Shown piece after piece: positions 39,765 through 48,460 of a stretch of DNA of 64,000 bases (the first letter of the stretch is position 1; each line of letters opens with the position of its first letter). Both the position numbers and the translations under genes were made by a program. Source of the stretch: Acidobacteriota bacterium (lineage in GTDB: Bacteria; Acidobacteriota; Blastocatellia; Pyrinomonadales; Pyrinomonadaceae); NCBI GenBank assembly GCA_019639235.1, contig JAHBSG010000013.1:42943-106942 (forward strand), written 5' to 3'. Under the pieces are notes generated by a model, which searched no databases, had not been told where the DNA came from, and was given only the letters and a program-made list of their open reading frames with translations.

Positions 39765-40694
39765 TTAGCTGGCTGCGGCTTCGTTCGATTCCTCAGCGGC
39801 GGTTTCGGCCGTCGGGGCCTCATCTGCCGTAGCCTCAGCGGCCGCATCGGTCTCAGCCGAGACCGCTTCTTCCTCTTCTTCCACGACCGTATCGTCGTCA
39901 TCCGGATCGGCAAGGCCGGCCTTAGCGAGCGTTGCCGAGATGTCGATCTGGTCCTCGCCGGCCTCTTCCTCTGCAGACTGCGGAGCGATGACACCGCCTT
40001 CGGTGCCGATCTGGCGGCCTTCCTGGATGGCATCGGCTATCCGCGAGGCAAAAAGGCGGATCGCACGCAAAGCGTCGTCGTTGCCCGGAATTACGTGGTC
40101 GATGCCTTCGGGCGAGCAGTTCGTATCAACGACCGCAACGATCGGAATGCCCAGGCGATTTGCCTCCTTAACGGCGATATCTTCCTTGCGGACGTCGATG
40201 ATAAAGAGCATGTCCGGCAGGCCGTTCATGTCCTTGATGCCGGCAAGGTTCTTCATCAGGCCTTCGTGCTCGCGGTCGAGCTTGAGACGCTCTTTCTTCG
40301 TAAGCATCTCAAAGCGGCCGTCCTCGCGCATTGCCTCGATCTCTTTGAGCTTCTGGATCGACTTCTGAACGGTCTGGAAGTTCGTTAGAAGGCCGCCGAG
40401 CCAACGGTTATTGACGTAATACTGCTCGCAGCGTTCGGCCTCTTCCTTGATGGCGTCCTGTGCCTGACGCTTGGTGCCAACGAAGAGCACTTTCTGGTTC
40501 GGCCGTTCGGAGAGCGATTCCTGAACGAAGGTCAGGGCATCGCGGAAAAGCTTCTGGGTCTTTTGAAGGTCAATAATGTAAATGCCGTTGCGCTCGCCAA
40601 AGATGTACTCCTTCATCTTCGGGTTCCAACGGCGGACCTGGTGACCAAAGTGAACTCCCGCTTCAAGGAGTTCTTTCATCGTAACTGTAGCCAA
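39765..40694 (-). CDS. rpsB: 30S ribosomal protein S2
   Basis: 309 residues from TTG 40694, chosen because AGGAG stands 9 bases upstream and the family starts [18 protein letters not shown]. The core runs to about residue 235 (DNRNLSPEG-type [20 protein letters not shown]). The last 60 residues are an acidic Ala/Glu/Asp tail, longer than in most bacteria. The upstream region has an 8-bp hairpin and a dispersed repeat. Confidence 0.96.
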   Translation of the reverse strand: MATVTMKELLEAGVHFGHQVRRWNPKMKEYIFGERNGIYIIDLQKTQKLFRDALTFVQESLSERPNQKVLFVGTKRQAQDAIKEEAERCEQYYVNNRWLGGLLTNFQTVQKSIQKLKEIEAMREDGRFEMLTKKERLKLDREHEGLMKNLAGIKDMNGLPDMLFIIDVRKEDIAVKEANRLGIPIVAVVDTNCSPEGIDHVIPGNDDALRAIRLFASRIADAIQEGRQIGTEGGVIAPQSAEEEAGEDQIDISATLAKAGLADPDDDDTVVEEEEEAVSAETDAAAEATADEAPTAETAAEESNEAAAS

Positions 40695-40729
40695 AACTTA
40701 TTTCTCCTATCTTTTCTGGTTTATGTACT

Positions 40730-40766
40730 CGCCGGAAACTTATTGATAAACCAAGGAGTTCCGGCG
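40730..40766 (-). promoter_or_regulatory. hairpin in the rpsB leader
   Basis: CGCCGGAA (40759-40766 in sense) and TTCCGGCG (40730-40737) form a perfect 8-bp stem around a 21-base AT-rich loop, about 35 bases before the rpsB start. S2 leaders are often autoregulatory; this copy does not obviously match the known rpsB leader motif. Confidence 0.4.
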
Positions 40767-40774
40767 ATGGATTT

Positions 40775-40829
40775 GTTCAGAGTGCGAGGTTTAGCTCGTA
40801 GAAAACGCGATAGATCGCGCACTCTGAAC
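40775..40829. repeat. GTTCAGAGTG inverted-repeat element, copy 2
   Basis: 55 bp with perfect 12-bp ends GTTCAGAGTGCG/CGCACTCTGAAC and an internal CGCGAT-AG-ATCGCG hairpin. Same build as 23103-23156 in the opposite orientation. It fills the gap between rpsI and rpsB. Confidence 0.85.
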
Positions 40830-40832
40830 CGA

Positions 40833-41225
40833 CTAACGTTTCGAGAACTGGAACCGCTTGCGGGCTCCCTTCTGTCCGTACTTTTTACGTTCCTTCTGCC
40901 GCGGGTCGCGGGTGACGAGCCCTGCTTTCTTGAGCGTCGGGCGAAGGTCCGCATTGAATTCCATAAGGGCACGCGTTATGCCGTGGCGAACCGCTCCGGC
41001 CTGGCCGGCCTGTCCGCCGCCATCGACCGTTACGAGAATGTCGAACTTTCCGAGCGTATCGGTAAGGCTGAGCGGCTGGCGGATGATCATCCGCAGTGCC
41101 TCATTCGGAAAATAGCTGTCAAATTCGCGATGGTTGACCTTGATCGCGCCCGAGCCGGGGCGAAGGTAAACACGTGCGGTAGAGGTTTTGCGGCGGCCGG
41201 TGCCGTAATACTGAATATCTGCCAT
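40833..41225 (-). CDS. rpsI: 30S ribosomal protein S9
   Basis: 130 residues. [19 protein letters not shown] opens the domain; [19 protein letters not shown] and the basic C-terminus ending [12 protein letters not shown], which reaches the P-site tRNA, are intact. Follows rplM. Confidence 0.97.
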   Translation of the reverse strand: MADIQYYGTGRRKTSTARVYLRPGSGAIKVNHREFDSYFPNEALRMIIRQPLSLTDTLGKFDILVTVDGGGQAGQAGAVRHGITRALMEFNADLRPTLKKAGLVTRDPRQKERKKYGQKGARKRFQFSKR

Positions 41226-41280
41226 TGTATTAGTCGTCGGTTGTCAGTGGCCGGGGGTCAGCAGGACCGCGGCCAAGCCG

Positions 41281-41724
41281 TTATTTCGTTACGATCTCCA
41301 CAACTTCGGGCTTCTGTGCGGCGTGGCGATGATCGGCATCCGCGTAAACCTTCAATTTCTTTGCCATTGCCTTGCCAAGCTTGGTCTTCGGGAGCATGCC
41401 TTTGACGGCGATCTCAATGATCCGCTCGGGCTTTTGCTCGAGCATATCCTTGACCGAGACCTCGCGGAGGCCGCCCGGATAGAGCGTGTGGCGGCGATAC
41501 ATTTTCTGGTCGTTCTTGGAGCCCTTGAAAACGGCGTTGCGGGCGTTGATCACGATAACGTGGTCGCCCATATCCATGAACGGCGTATATGCCGGATTGT
41601 TCTTGCCCGAAAGGATGCGAGCCACTTCGGTTGCGAGACGGCCGACGGTCTTGCCGCTGGCATCTACAACGAACCATTTCTTGGACTCAGCCAAACCCTT
41701 TCCGCTAGGAAAATATGTACTCAT
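41281..41724 (-). CDS. rplM: 50S ribosomal protein L13
   Basis: 147 residues from ATG 41724 ([22 protein letters not shown] cut here at 20). The core [35 protein letters not shown] and the typical [15 protein letters not shown] stretch are present. First of the rplM-rpsI pair. Confidence 0.97.
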   Translation of the reverse strand: MSTYFPSGKGLAESKKWFVVDASGKTVGRLATEVARILSGKNNPAYTPFMDMGDHVIVINARNAVFKGSKNDQKMYRRHTLYPGGLREVSVKDMLEQKPERIIEIAVKGMLPKTKLGKAMAKKLKVYADADHRHAAQKPEVVEIVTK

Positions 41725-41793
41725 AACAGCCTGCACTGATAGCGTTCTTCGCAAAAAAGCGAACCCTTAGAGTATCTAAACAGGTTGTCAAGG

Positions 41794-42330
41794 TCAAGTG
41801 CGGAAACGCGGGGCGGCGAGCAGGATGCCGACGATGGATTTTGCGTCGCGGATCTGGCCGCGGCTGACCATTTCAAGCAGGGCGGGAAAGGAATGGCGTT
41901 CGATGGTAAGGATCTCGTCGTCTTCAAGCTTTTGCCCGACCTCGGTAAGGCCGGTGGCGAGGAAAACGTGCATCTTTTCGGTAAGAAAGCCGGGCGAGAC
42001 GTAAAACTCTGCAAGCTTTTCGATCGAATCGGCACGGACTCCGATCTCTTCCTCAAGCTCGCGGCGGGCACCTTCGAGTGGATATTCGCCCGACTCAAGC
42101 GTCCCGGCGGCGAGTTCAAGCAAGTACTCGCCTGCCGCATGTCGATACTGCCGCACAAGAGCCGCCGAGCCATCATCAAACACCGGCAAGATCACCGCAC
42201 TCCCGCCATGCACGACAATATCGCGGTCATACTCGACATCACCCTCCCGCACCCGATCGATGCGGATATCAAAGACCTTGCCGGTGTAGATGGTTTTGGA
42301 CGAAATCTGAGAAACAATTTTAGAGATCAT
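41794..42330 (-). CDS. Nudix hydrolase, ADP-ribose pyrophosphatase-like
   Basis: 178 residues. The Nudix box reads GTLESGEYPLEGARRELEEEIG (part; key GE...A.REL.EEIG), and the VVHGGSAVILPVFDDGSAAL and QYRHAAGEYLLELAAGTLE stretches are those of the ADP-ribose/NudF group. Cleaves nucleoside-diphosphate compounds; the substrate is inferred from the family. It is divergent from the next gene, 30 bases apart. Confidence 0.88.
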   Translation of the reverse strand: MISKIVSQISSKTIYTGKVFDIRIDRVREGDVEYDRDIVVHGGSAVILPVFDDGSAALVRQYRHAAGEYLLELAAGTLESGEYPLEGARRELEEEIGVRADSIEKLAEFYVSPGFLTEKMHVFLATGLTEVGQKLEDDEILTIERHSFPALLEMVSRGQIRDAKSIVGILLAAPRFRT

Positions 42331-42360
42331 TTTAGTTTGAAGTTGTTATAAGATTAGTTC

Positions 42361-42813
42361 ATGCCGACTAACTTCATCAAAACGAAAAAGGTCATCGGTC
42401 TAAATGGAATTTTGCTACTCCTCCTACTTTGCGGAGTAGCAGGAGCTCAGAACGAACTCCCCGAGATCGGGGAACTAAAGGAGGCTCTTGGAAAATCTCT
42501 AATCTATGTGATCGCCGATGGAGAAGCGCGGACAGCAGTGCTCAATGCGATAAAAAAGCACGACGAACTTGAACTAGCAGAATCCGCTGACGCTGCAGAG
42601 CTTCTCATTGAATACAAAAAGGTATCGACTCAGAATTTTGGGTTCGGGGGCACGACTGAAACTGGCCAAATCTACGTTTACGTGCTGCGGGATGGTAAGC
42701 GGGTCATCGTTTGGGAAGATAGTGGAACTGGTGGAGGATTCAAAGGGGATACGGCGCGGCGACTTATCAACAGATTCTTTCGAGACCTCGAGCGCTTAAA
42801 TAAAAAGAAATGA
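42361..42813 (+). CDS. hypothetical exported protein
   Basis: 150 residues. N-terminal signal peptide (VIGLNGILLLLLLCGVAGA). The mature part has LIYVIADGEARTAVLNAIKKHDELELAESA (part), LLIEYKK and a YVYVLRDGKRVIVWE strand pair, an arrangement like small DUF4410/Hsp-like lipocalin-free domains, but no family can be named. The stop overlaps the coaBC start (ATGA). Confidence 0.65.
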   Translation: MPTNFIKTKKVIGLNGILLLLLLCGVAGAQNELPEIGELKEALGKSLIYVIADGEARTAVLNAIKKHDELELAESADAAELLIEYKKVSTQNFGFGGTTETGQIYVYVLRDGKRVIVWEDSGTGGGFKGDTARRLINRFFRDLERLNKKK

Positions 42814-44105
42814 ACAGATTTCATGTGGGTTTAGGGGTAAGCGGCGGGATCGCGGCTTATAAGGCTGTTGAGGTGATGCGGCTGCTTCAGAAGGCGGGTT
42901 GCGAGGTCTCTGTTGCGATGACGAGGCACGCGACGGAGTTCGTCCAGCCGCTGACGTTTCGGGCGCTGACGGGCGGGCATGTGATCGTGGACGACTACGA
43001 CCCGGCAAACCCGGACCCGATCGCACATATAAATTTTTCGCAAGGGATTGACCTTCTCTTGATCGTCCCGGCGACGGCGAATATTATCGGCAAGTTTGCC
43101 AATGGCATCGCCGATGACTTCCTGAGCTCGACCTATCTTGCCTGTACGGCCCCGGTTATGATCGCACCGGCGATGAACACGACGATGTGGGAGCAGCCCG
43201 CTACGCAGCGAAACATCGAACGGCTCCGGGCCGATGGCGTCCATTTTGTCGAGCCGGTGGCTGGCGAACTGGCATGCAAGACGGTTGGGACGGGGAAGCT
43301 TGAGGATGTCGAGAATATCGTGTCTCAGGCCCTTGGCCTTTTAACCGCAGAGGCGCAGAGACGCGGAGAAGAACGAGGTACTGGAGCGTTTCCCGAGAAA
43401 GGTGTCTCTATCGAAAGCAATGATCCTCGGCGTCTCGGCGTCTCGGCGGTGAACGACGATCTTCGTGATGAAAGGATCCTGATCACCGTTGGCGGGACGC
43501 GGGAGGCGATCGATCCGGTGCGGTTCATTTCGAACCATTCGTCGGGAAAGATGGGCTTTGCTTTGGCCGAGGCCGCCCGCGACCGAGGGGCTGAGGTTAC
43601 GGTCGTTGCGGGCGTTACGACCGCCGAACCGCCCGAAGGTGTGCGGGTTTTGCGAGGCGTTTCGGCCGAAGAAATGCACACCGCGGTCAAAGGCGAACTC
43701 GAACGGGCCACGGTTTTCGTCGGTGCGGCGGCGGTCGCGGATTATGCCCCGGTCAACGCGGCGGATGCGAAGATCAAAAAAGAGGGAAAGGAGCAGCTAA
43801 CGCTCGAGCTTAAGAAAACGCCGGACATTCTCGCCGAGGTCGCCCGGAACCGGACGAACGGTTTGCTTGTCGTTGGCTTTGCGGCAGAAACGAATGACGT
43901 CGTCGGCTACGCCCGTTCGAAGATGGAAAAAAAGGGGCTCGATATGGTCGTTGCGAATGACATCACTCGCGAGGGTGCGGGCTTTAATTCCGATACGAAC
44001 ATTGCGACCATCCTGACCCGCGGCGGCGAGGCTATCGACCTGCCAAAGATGCCGAAAAGGGAATTGGCTGATAGAATCCTCGATGAAATCGTAAAACTGA
44101 GGTAA
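42810..44105 (+). CDS. coaBC: bifunctional phosphopantothenoylcysteine decarboxylase/synthetase
   Basis: Two steps of CoA synthesis. 431 residues. The CoaC flavoprotein half (LGVSGGIAAYKAVEVMR, RHATEFVQPLTFRAL with the catalytic His, ANGIADDFLSSTYLA, APAMNTTMW, ACKTVGTGKL) ends near 170. The CoaB half starts at ILITVGGTREAIDPVRFISN near 225. Between them lies an in-frame insertion of about 40 residues with the same repeat units as iaaA, copA and the DUF5009 gene. Since it sits at the domain junction, both activities are probably kept. Confidence 0.95.
   Translation: MNRFHVGLGVSGGIAAYKAVEVMRLLQKAGCEVSVAMTRHATEFVQPLTFRALTGGHVIVDDYDPANPDPIAHINFSQGIDLLLIVPATANIIGKFANGIADDFLSSTYLACTAPVMIAPAMNTTMWEQPATQRNIERLRADGVHFVEPVAGELACKTVGTGKLEDVENIVSQALGLLTAEAQRRGEERGTGAFPEKGVSIESNDPRRLGVSAVNDDLRDERILITVGGTREAIDPVRFISNHSSGKMGFALAEAARDRGAEVTVVAGVTTAEPPEGVRVLRGVSAEEMHTAVKGELERATVFVGAAAVADYAPVNAADAKIKKEGKEQLTLELKKTPDILAEVARNRTNGLLVVGFAAETNDVVGYARSKMEKKGLDMVVANDITREGAGFNSDTNIATILTRGGEAIDLPKMPKRELADRILDEIVKLR
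43343..43454 (+). repeat. dispersed inverted-repeat insertion at the CoaC-CoaB junction
   Basis: The left unit (43343-43369) matches the GxxExxY/iaaA family (ACCGCAGAGGCGCAGAGACG core, then CGGAGA). The right unit (43424-43454) is an imperfect reverse complement. Read in frame as TAEAQRRGE and DPRRLGVSAV, close to TAETPRRGA in iaaA and SPRLDVSAS in copA. Confidence 0.85.
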
Positions 44106-44116
44106 CCCCGTCCGAA

Positions 44117-45076
44117 ATGCAAGAGGAAGCAAAAGCGCTCATCCGCGATGTTCGCGAACAGGTTCTATATTTGAAGGAACTCGGCGTTGATTCTCTTGCG
44201 GTCGATTGGAAACCGGCAGATAAGGTTGCGGTTTCGAAGCCGGTTCCGGCAGTGATCGCTTCTGCTGTACCGACGATCGTAAAGGAATCGCCGCCGCCGG
44301 ATATCGCGATTCCAGCACGAAAGCCCGAGGTAGCAAAGGGCGATCAGCGGCCGGCAGGTTCGCGGATGGCGGCCTTGCCTTCGCTGGCCAATCGAAAGCC
44401 CGCGGCACGCACTGAGATTCAGTCAAAGGAGCAAGAGGTTATTAAGAAGGACAATCCGATCGAGCCGATGATCGAGGAACAGGCCGGAACAATTGCGCAG
44501 TCCGACCGGAGTGGCGAAGGCGCAGAGACCATCGAGGCCATCCGTGCCGAGATCGGCAACTGCACGCGGTGCCCGCTCCACGCCCAGGGCCGGACGCAGA
44601 TCGTCCACAGTACGGGTAACTTCAATGCGGAGCTTATGTTCGTAGGTGAAGCGCCGGGAGCGGATGAAGATATCAAAGGCGAGCCGTTCGTCGGGCGTGC
44701 GGGGCAATTGCTGACGAAGATAATCGAGGCGATCGGGCTAAAACGCGAAGAGGTGTTTATCGGCAATATCAATCGCTGCCGGCCGCCGGGCAATCGTCAA
44801 CCGCTGCCCGAAGAAGCGAGCGTCTGCCGGCCATACTTGCTTCGTGAGGTCGAGGTGATCAAGCCGAAGGTCATCGTCGTGCTCGGTGCACACGCGGCCC
44901 ACAATCTTTTGGAAGTCAAAACGCCGATATCGAAGCTTCGAGGCCAATTCCACGACTATTTCGGCACCAAAGTGATGCCGACCTTTCATCCTGCATACCT
45001 GCTCCGAGACCCGCATAAGAAAAAAGAGGTCTGGGAAGACATGAAGATGGTCCGCGACCTGCTGCGGACGATGTAA
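44117..45076 (+). CDS. family-4 uracil-DNA glycosylase (4Fe-4S)
   Basis: Removes uracil from DNA. 319 residues, of which the C-terminal 190 form the enzyme: [12 protein letters not shown] and two later cysteines ([17 protein letters not shown]) hold the iron-sulfur cluster, GEAPGADED is motif A, and [10 protein letters not shown] motif B. The N-terminal 130 residues are a variable, mostly disordered linker (Pro, Lys, Ala), as in some Acidobacteria and Deinococcus forms. It starts 11 bases after coaBC. Confidence 0.92.
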   Translation: MQEEAKALIRDVREQVLYLKELGVDSLAVDWKPADKVAVSKPVPAVIASAVPTIVKESPPPDIAIPARKPEVAKGDQRPAGSRMAALPSLANRKPAARTEIQSKEQEVIKKDNPIEPMIEEQAGTIAQSDRSGEGAETIEAIRAEIGNCTRCPLHAQGRTQIVHSTGNFNAELMFVGEAPGADEDIKGEPFVGRAGQLLTKIIEAIGLKREEVFIGNINRCRPPGNRQPLPEEASVCRPYLLREVEVIKPKVIVVLGAHAAHNLLEVKTPISKLRGQFHDYFGTKVMPTFHPAYLLRDPHKKKEVWEDMKMVRDLLRTM

Positions 45077-45131
45077 GCAAGGGGCCGCGGGCCCTTGAAT
45101 CCGAAAGATAAAGTCCTTCGAAACCGCTGTT

Positions 45132-46094
45132 ATGAAACACTTTAGAGCCAGAGTGGCCGCTGTCGGTGCCGCGATCGGCTCTCTTCCAATGCTAAGATCG
45201 AGCGATGAAACAGCGGTGAACGGTGACGCAACGGCCGAGGCTCGGGCGGGTATCGAGGAGTGCCGGGCGATCACGAAACGCTACGGTACAAGCTTCTATT
45301 TTGCGACGCAATTCTTTCCTCGAGAGGTTCGCGAAGGGATCTACGCGATCTACGCATTTGCCCGAATACCGGATGAGATAGTTGACGACCCGAACTGCTC
45401 GGACCACGCCCTTGCGACCCGAAGGCTCGAGGATTGGTACGCGGATTTTAAGCAGGCTTATCATCAGGGCAGTTCGTCCGACGCGGTGCTCGACGCGATC
45501 GTAAAGCAGTTTCACAAGTACGGCATTCCGGAGTCCGATTGCGACGCGTTCATCCGCTCAATGTTCATGGATGAAGAGAAGTTCTCATACGCAAATTACG
45601 CAGAGCTTGAGGACTATATGTACGGTTCGGCCTCGGTCATCGGGCTGATGGTGACGCGGGTCGTTGGATATTCGAGCGACGAGGCGTTTGAGTACGCAAA
45701 GAAACTTGGCAACGCCTTTCAGCTAACGAATTTCCTCCGCGATATCCGCGAGGACTATGAGAACCTCGGCCGTGTTTATATGCCCGAGGACGAAATGGCT
45801 CGGTTCGGGCTGACCAGGGACGATATTGCCGGGCGTGTCCGCGACGAGCGTTTCGAGCAATTCATGCGGTTCCAGATCGAGCGAAACCGCGAGGTCTACC
45901 GCGAGGCGTTTCCGGGCATCCGGATGCTCCATTGGCGCGGACGGCTCGCCGTCAAGATCTCTTACGTACTTTACAAAGCGATCCTCGGCGAGATCGAGCG
46001 CGCCAACTACAACGTTTACGCCGGACGCGTCCGCACCAACCGGCAGCAGAAGATAGTTCTATCCCTCAAAGCCCTTGCGGGTGTCTATGAATAA
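45132..46094 (+). CDS. crtB: phytoene synthase (squalene/phytoene synthase family)
   Basis: Joins two geranylgeranyl diphosphates to phytoene. 320 residues; ATG 45132 is the longest, a start at 45189 is possible since the first 20 residues are not conserved. The first Asp-rich motif is RIPDEIVDD; the second is FLRDIREDYENLGRVYMPED. YGTSFYFATQFFP opens the domain. It overlaps crtI by 8 bases and is presumably translated with it. Confidence 0.94.
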   Translation: MKHFRARVAAVGAAIGSLPMLRSSDETAVNGDATAEARAGIEECRAITKRYGTSFYFATQFFPREVREGIYAIYAFARIPDEIVDDPNCSDHALATRRLEDWYADFKQAYHQGSSSDAVLDAIVKQFHKYGIPESDCDAFIRSMFMDEEKFSYANYAELEDYMYGSASVIGLMVTRVVGYSSDEAFEYAKKLGNAFQLTNFLRDIREDYENLGRVYMPEDEMARFGLTRDDIAGRVRDERFEQFMRFQIERNREVYREAFPGIRMLHWRGRLAVKISYVLYKAILGEIERANYNVYAGRVRTNRQQKIVLSLKALAGVYE

Positions 46095-47589
46095 GAAAGT
46101 AGTGATAATCGGGGCCGGCATAGGCGGCCTCGGCACCGCCGGCCTCTTTGCAAAGAAAGGCTACGACGTAACCGTGCTTGAAAAGAACGAGCATGCCGGC
46201 GGCCGGGCAAACATCTTTGAGGCAAATGGCTTTCGTTTCGACATGGGGCCGTCGTGGTACCTCGCCCCGGACCTCTTCGAACATTATTTTCGACTTCTGG
46301 GCGAGCGGGTCGAGGATCATTTGGACCTCGTTCGGCTAACGCCTTCCTATCGCATTTTCTTTCAGGGCGATCCGGAAACCCTCGAGATCCATTCGGACAT
46401 CGAAAAGGACGGCCGGACCTTCGATGCCATCGAGCCGGGCTCATCTGAAAAGCTAAAGAAGTATCTTGCACAGTCGGAATATCAATATGAAGTGGCGACG
46501 CAGCACTTCATGTATAAGAATTACGACACGGTCTTCGATTTCTTTAACAAGCGCGTGATGACCGAAGGGCAGAAGCTTTCGGTCTTTTCGAAGATGCACA
46601 ATTTCGTCACGCGGTTCTTCAAATCGCGCAAGCTGCAGCAGGTTATGGAATACACGATGGTCTTTCTCGGCACCTCGCCGTACGAGGCGCCGGCCATCTA
46701 TAACCTGATGTCGCACATGGATTTCAATCAGGGCGTTTTCTATCCGCAAGGCGGTTTTTATGAGCTGATAAAGGCGCTCGTGCGGGTCGCGGAAAAGAAC
46801 GGTGCAAAGGTTCGGACGAATGCAGCGGTCGCCGAGATCCTGATCAAGAACGGCAAGGCGAGCGGCGTGCGGCTTGAGAACGGCGAGGTTATCGATGCGG
46901 ATATTGTAATCTCGAACGCCGACTATCAGTTTACCGAAACGCGGCTCTTGCCGGAGTCATCTCAGACCTATAAGAAGAAATACTGGGACAAAAAAGTGCT
47001 TGCTCCATCTGCCTTTATTCTTTACCTCGGCGTGAAGGAAAAGATGCCGCAGCTTATCCATCACAATTTGCTTTTCAGCGACGACTGGCGGAAGAACTTT
47101 GATGAGATCTACAAGGACCCGAAGCTGCCCAACGAGCCTTCGCTTTACGTTTGTGCACCTTCGGTTACGGATCCGAACGTCGCTCCTGAAGGCAAAGAGA
47201 ATCTCTTTGTCCTTGTTCCGATCGCGTCCGGGCTTGATATCAGCGAGGAGCGCAAACAGGAATATGCCTACCACGTTCTTGAGCGGATGGAACGCGAGAT
47301 GGGCCTCGAGGGGTTACGGGAAAAGATCGAGTATATGCGGATCTACACTGTTGAGGATTTCCTGAAGGATTACAACAGTTTCAAGGGTACCGCGCTTGGC
47401 CTTGCTCATACGATCTGGCAGACGGCGATCTTCAGGCCGAACAACCGCTCGAAGAAGGTGAGTAATCTGTTTTACGTCGGTGCCGGAACTAATCCCGGGA
47501 TCGGGACGCAGATCTGCCTGATCAGCGCGGAGCTCGTCTATAAGCGGGTACACGGGATAAAAACGGCGGAACCGCTCACTTCGATCTAA
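46087..47589 (+). CDS. crtI: phytoene desaturase
   Basis: Adds double bonds to phytoene to form lycopene (or a related tetraterpene). 500 residues. The FAD-binding fold starts at VIIGAGIGGLGTAGLFAKKG, and LEKNEHAGGRANIFEANGF (part) and the C-terminal FYVGAGTNPGIGTQI are diagnostic of CrtI-type desaturases. No crtD-like second desaturase lies nearby; it could do both jobs. It is convergent with and overlaps the UbiA gene by 4 bases. Confidence 0.95.
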   Translation: MNKKVVIIGAGIGGLGTAGLFAKKGYDVTVLEKNEHAGGRANIFEANGFRFDMGPSWYLAPDLFEHYFRLLGERVEDHLDLVRLTPSYRIFFQGDPETLEIHSDIEKDGRTFDAIEPGSSEKLKKYLAQSEYQYEVATQHFMYKNYDTVFDFFNKRVMTEGQKLSVFSKMHNFVTRFFKSRKLQQVMEYTMVFLGTSPYEAPAIYNLMSHMDFNQGVFYPQGGFYELIKALVRVAEKNGAKVRTNAAVAEILIKNGKASGVRLENGEVIDADIVISNADYQFTETRLLPESSQTYKKKYWDKKVLAPSAFILYLGVKEKMPQLIHHNLLFSDDWRKNFDEIYKDPKLPNEPSLYVCAPSVTDPNVAPEGKENLFVLVPIASGLDISEERKQEYAYHVLERMEREMGLEGLREKIEYMRIYTVEDFLKDYNSFKGTALGLAHTIWQTAIFRPNNRSKKVSNLFYVGAGTNPGIGTQICLISAELVYKRVHGIKTAEPLTSI

Positions 47590-48440
47590 AAAGCTTTTGG
47601 GGCGAAGATGTACCAAAAGAGCAGGAATCCGGCGGCCGCATTTACAAGCGGAAACCGTCGGTAAACGTTGAAAATGCCGCCGTCTTTGCTCGATGCGAAT
47701 GAGATAACGATCATCGCGGCAAAGATCGCTCCGAGTACGACGGCGGCCCAACCGATGAACGCAAATGCGAGTGCGGCCGAGGCGAGATACATCGCGAGGC
47801 AGAAGAGAAGCGTTCCATTGTGGCCGAGGAGCGTGGCAACGGTCGCGATCCCGGCCTCGCGGTCGGCGGAGATGTCCGGAATAGCGGAATAGGCGTGCAT
47901 AGCCATTGTCCAAAGGCCGCCGGCGACGATGGCCGCAACCGGAGGGAATTCGCCGGTGACAAGTTGGTAAGCGACCGCACCGGGGAAAACATAAAGGACG
48001 TTAAAGGCCGAATCGAGTATCGGTTTCGTCTTTGCACGGATCGGCGGGGCGGAGTAAAAGACAGAAAAGAAGATGAACAGGCTCATCGCGAGCATAGCGG
48101 GCGGCCAGAGGATCGGTAACACAGCGAGGAATGGCAGATTCGTCGCGATGATAGCAACCGCCAGCGGCCGCCGTTTTTCGGGTGTTACAAGTGCTTCGTA
48201 ATCGGTCTTTTTAGGATTGAGGCGGTCGGTTTCGTAATCGAAAATGTCGTTTATTCCGTAAATAAGCAAATTTGCGGGAAGAAGAAAATATAGCCCGTAA
48301 ACGACTGCGGGAGCGGTCAGCAATTGGCACGGCGATACGATCGCGGCGGCCAGGCCAACGAGAAACGGGCCGAATACGTAAATCCAAAACCGGGGACGGC
48401 TTATACGTAATAGCTCGGTAGTTTCAGGTCGATTCGGCAC
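47586..48440 (-). CDS. UbiA prenyltransferase, lycopene elongase-like
   Basis: 284 residues from GTG 48440 (LLRISRPRFWIYVFGPFLVG follows soon); an ATG at 48494 is in frame but overlaps the divergent gene. Two Asp motifs for prenyl diphosphate are NDIFDYETD and DISADREAG; about eight membrane helices. With crtB, crtI and CruF beside it, the best fit is the lycopene elongase of C50 carotenoid synthesis (as in haloarchaea LyeJ and actinobacterial CrtEb). A quinone role cannot be ruled out. Confidence 0.85.
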   Translation of the reverse strand: MPNRPETTELLRISRPRFWIYVFGPFLVGLAAAIVSPCQLLTAPAVVYGLYFLLPANLLIYGINDIFDYETDRLNPKKTDYEALVTPEKRRPLAVAIIATNLPFLAVLPILWPPAMLAMSLFIFFSVFYSAPPIRAKTKPILDSAFNVLYVFPGAVAYQLVTGEFPPVAAIVAGGLWTMAMHAYSAIPDISADREAGIATVATLLGHNGTLLFCLAMYLASAALAFAFIGWAAVVLGAIFAAMIVISFASSKDGGIFNVYRRFPLVNAAAGFLLFWYIFAPKAF

Positions 48441-48460
48441 AGGGCGAGTATATCTCAGCG

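Noticed and set aside
45078..45097. Terminator between the uracil-DNA glycosylase gene and crtB
   Set aside because: CAAGGG/CCCTTG forms a short stem but no U-tract follows.
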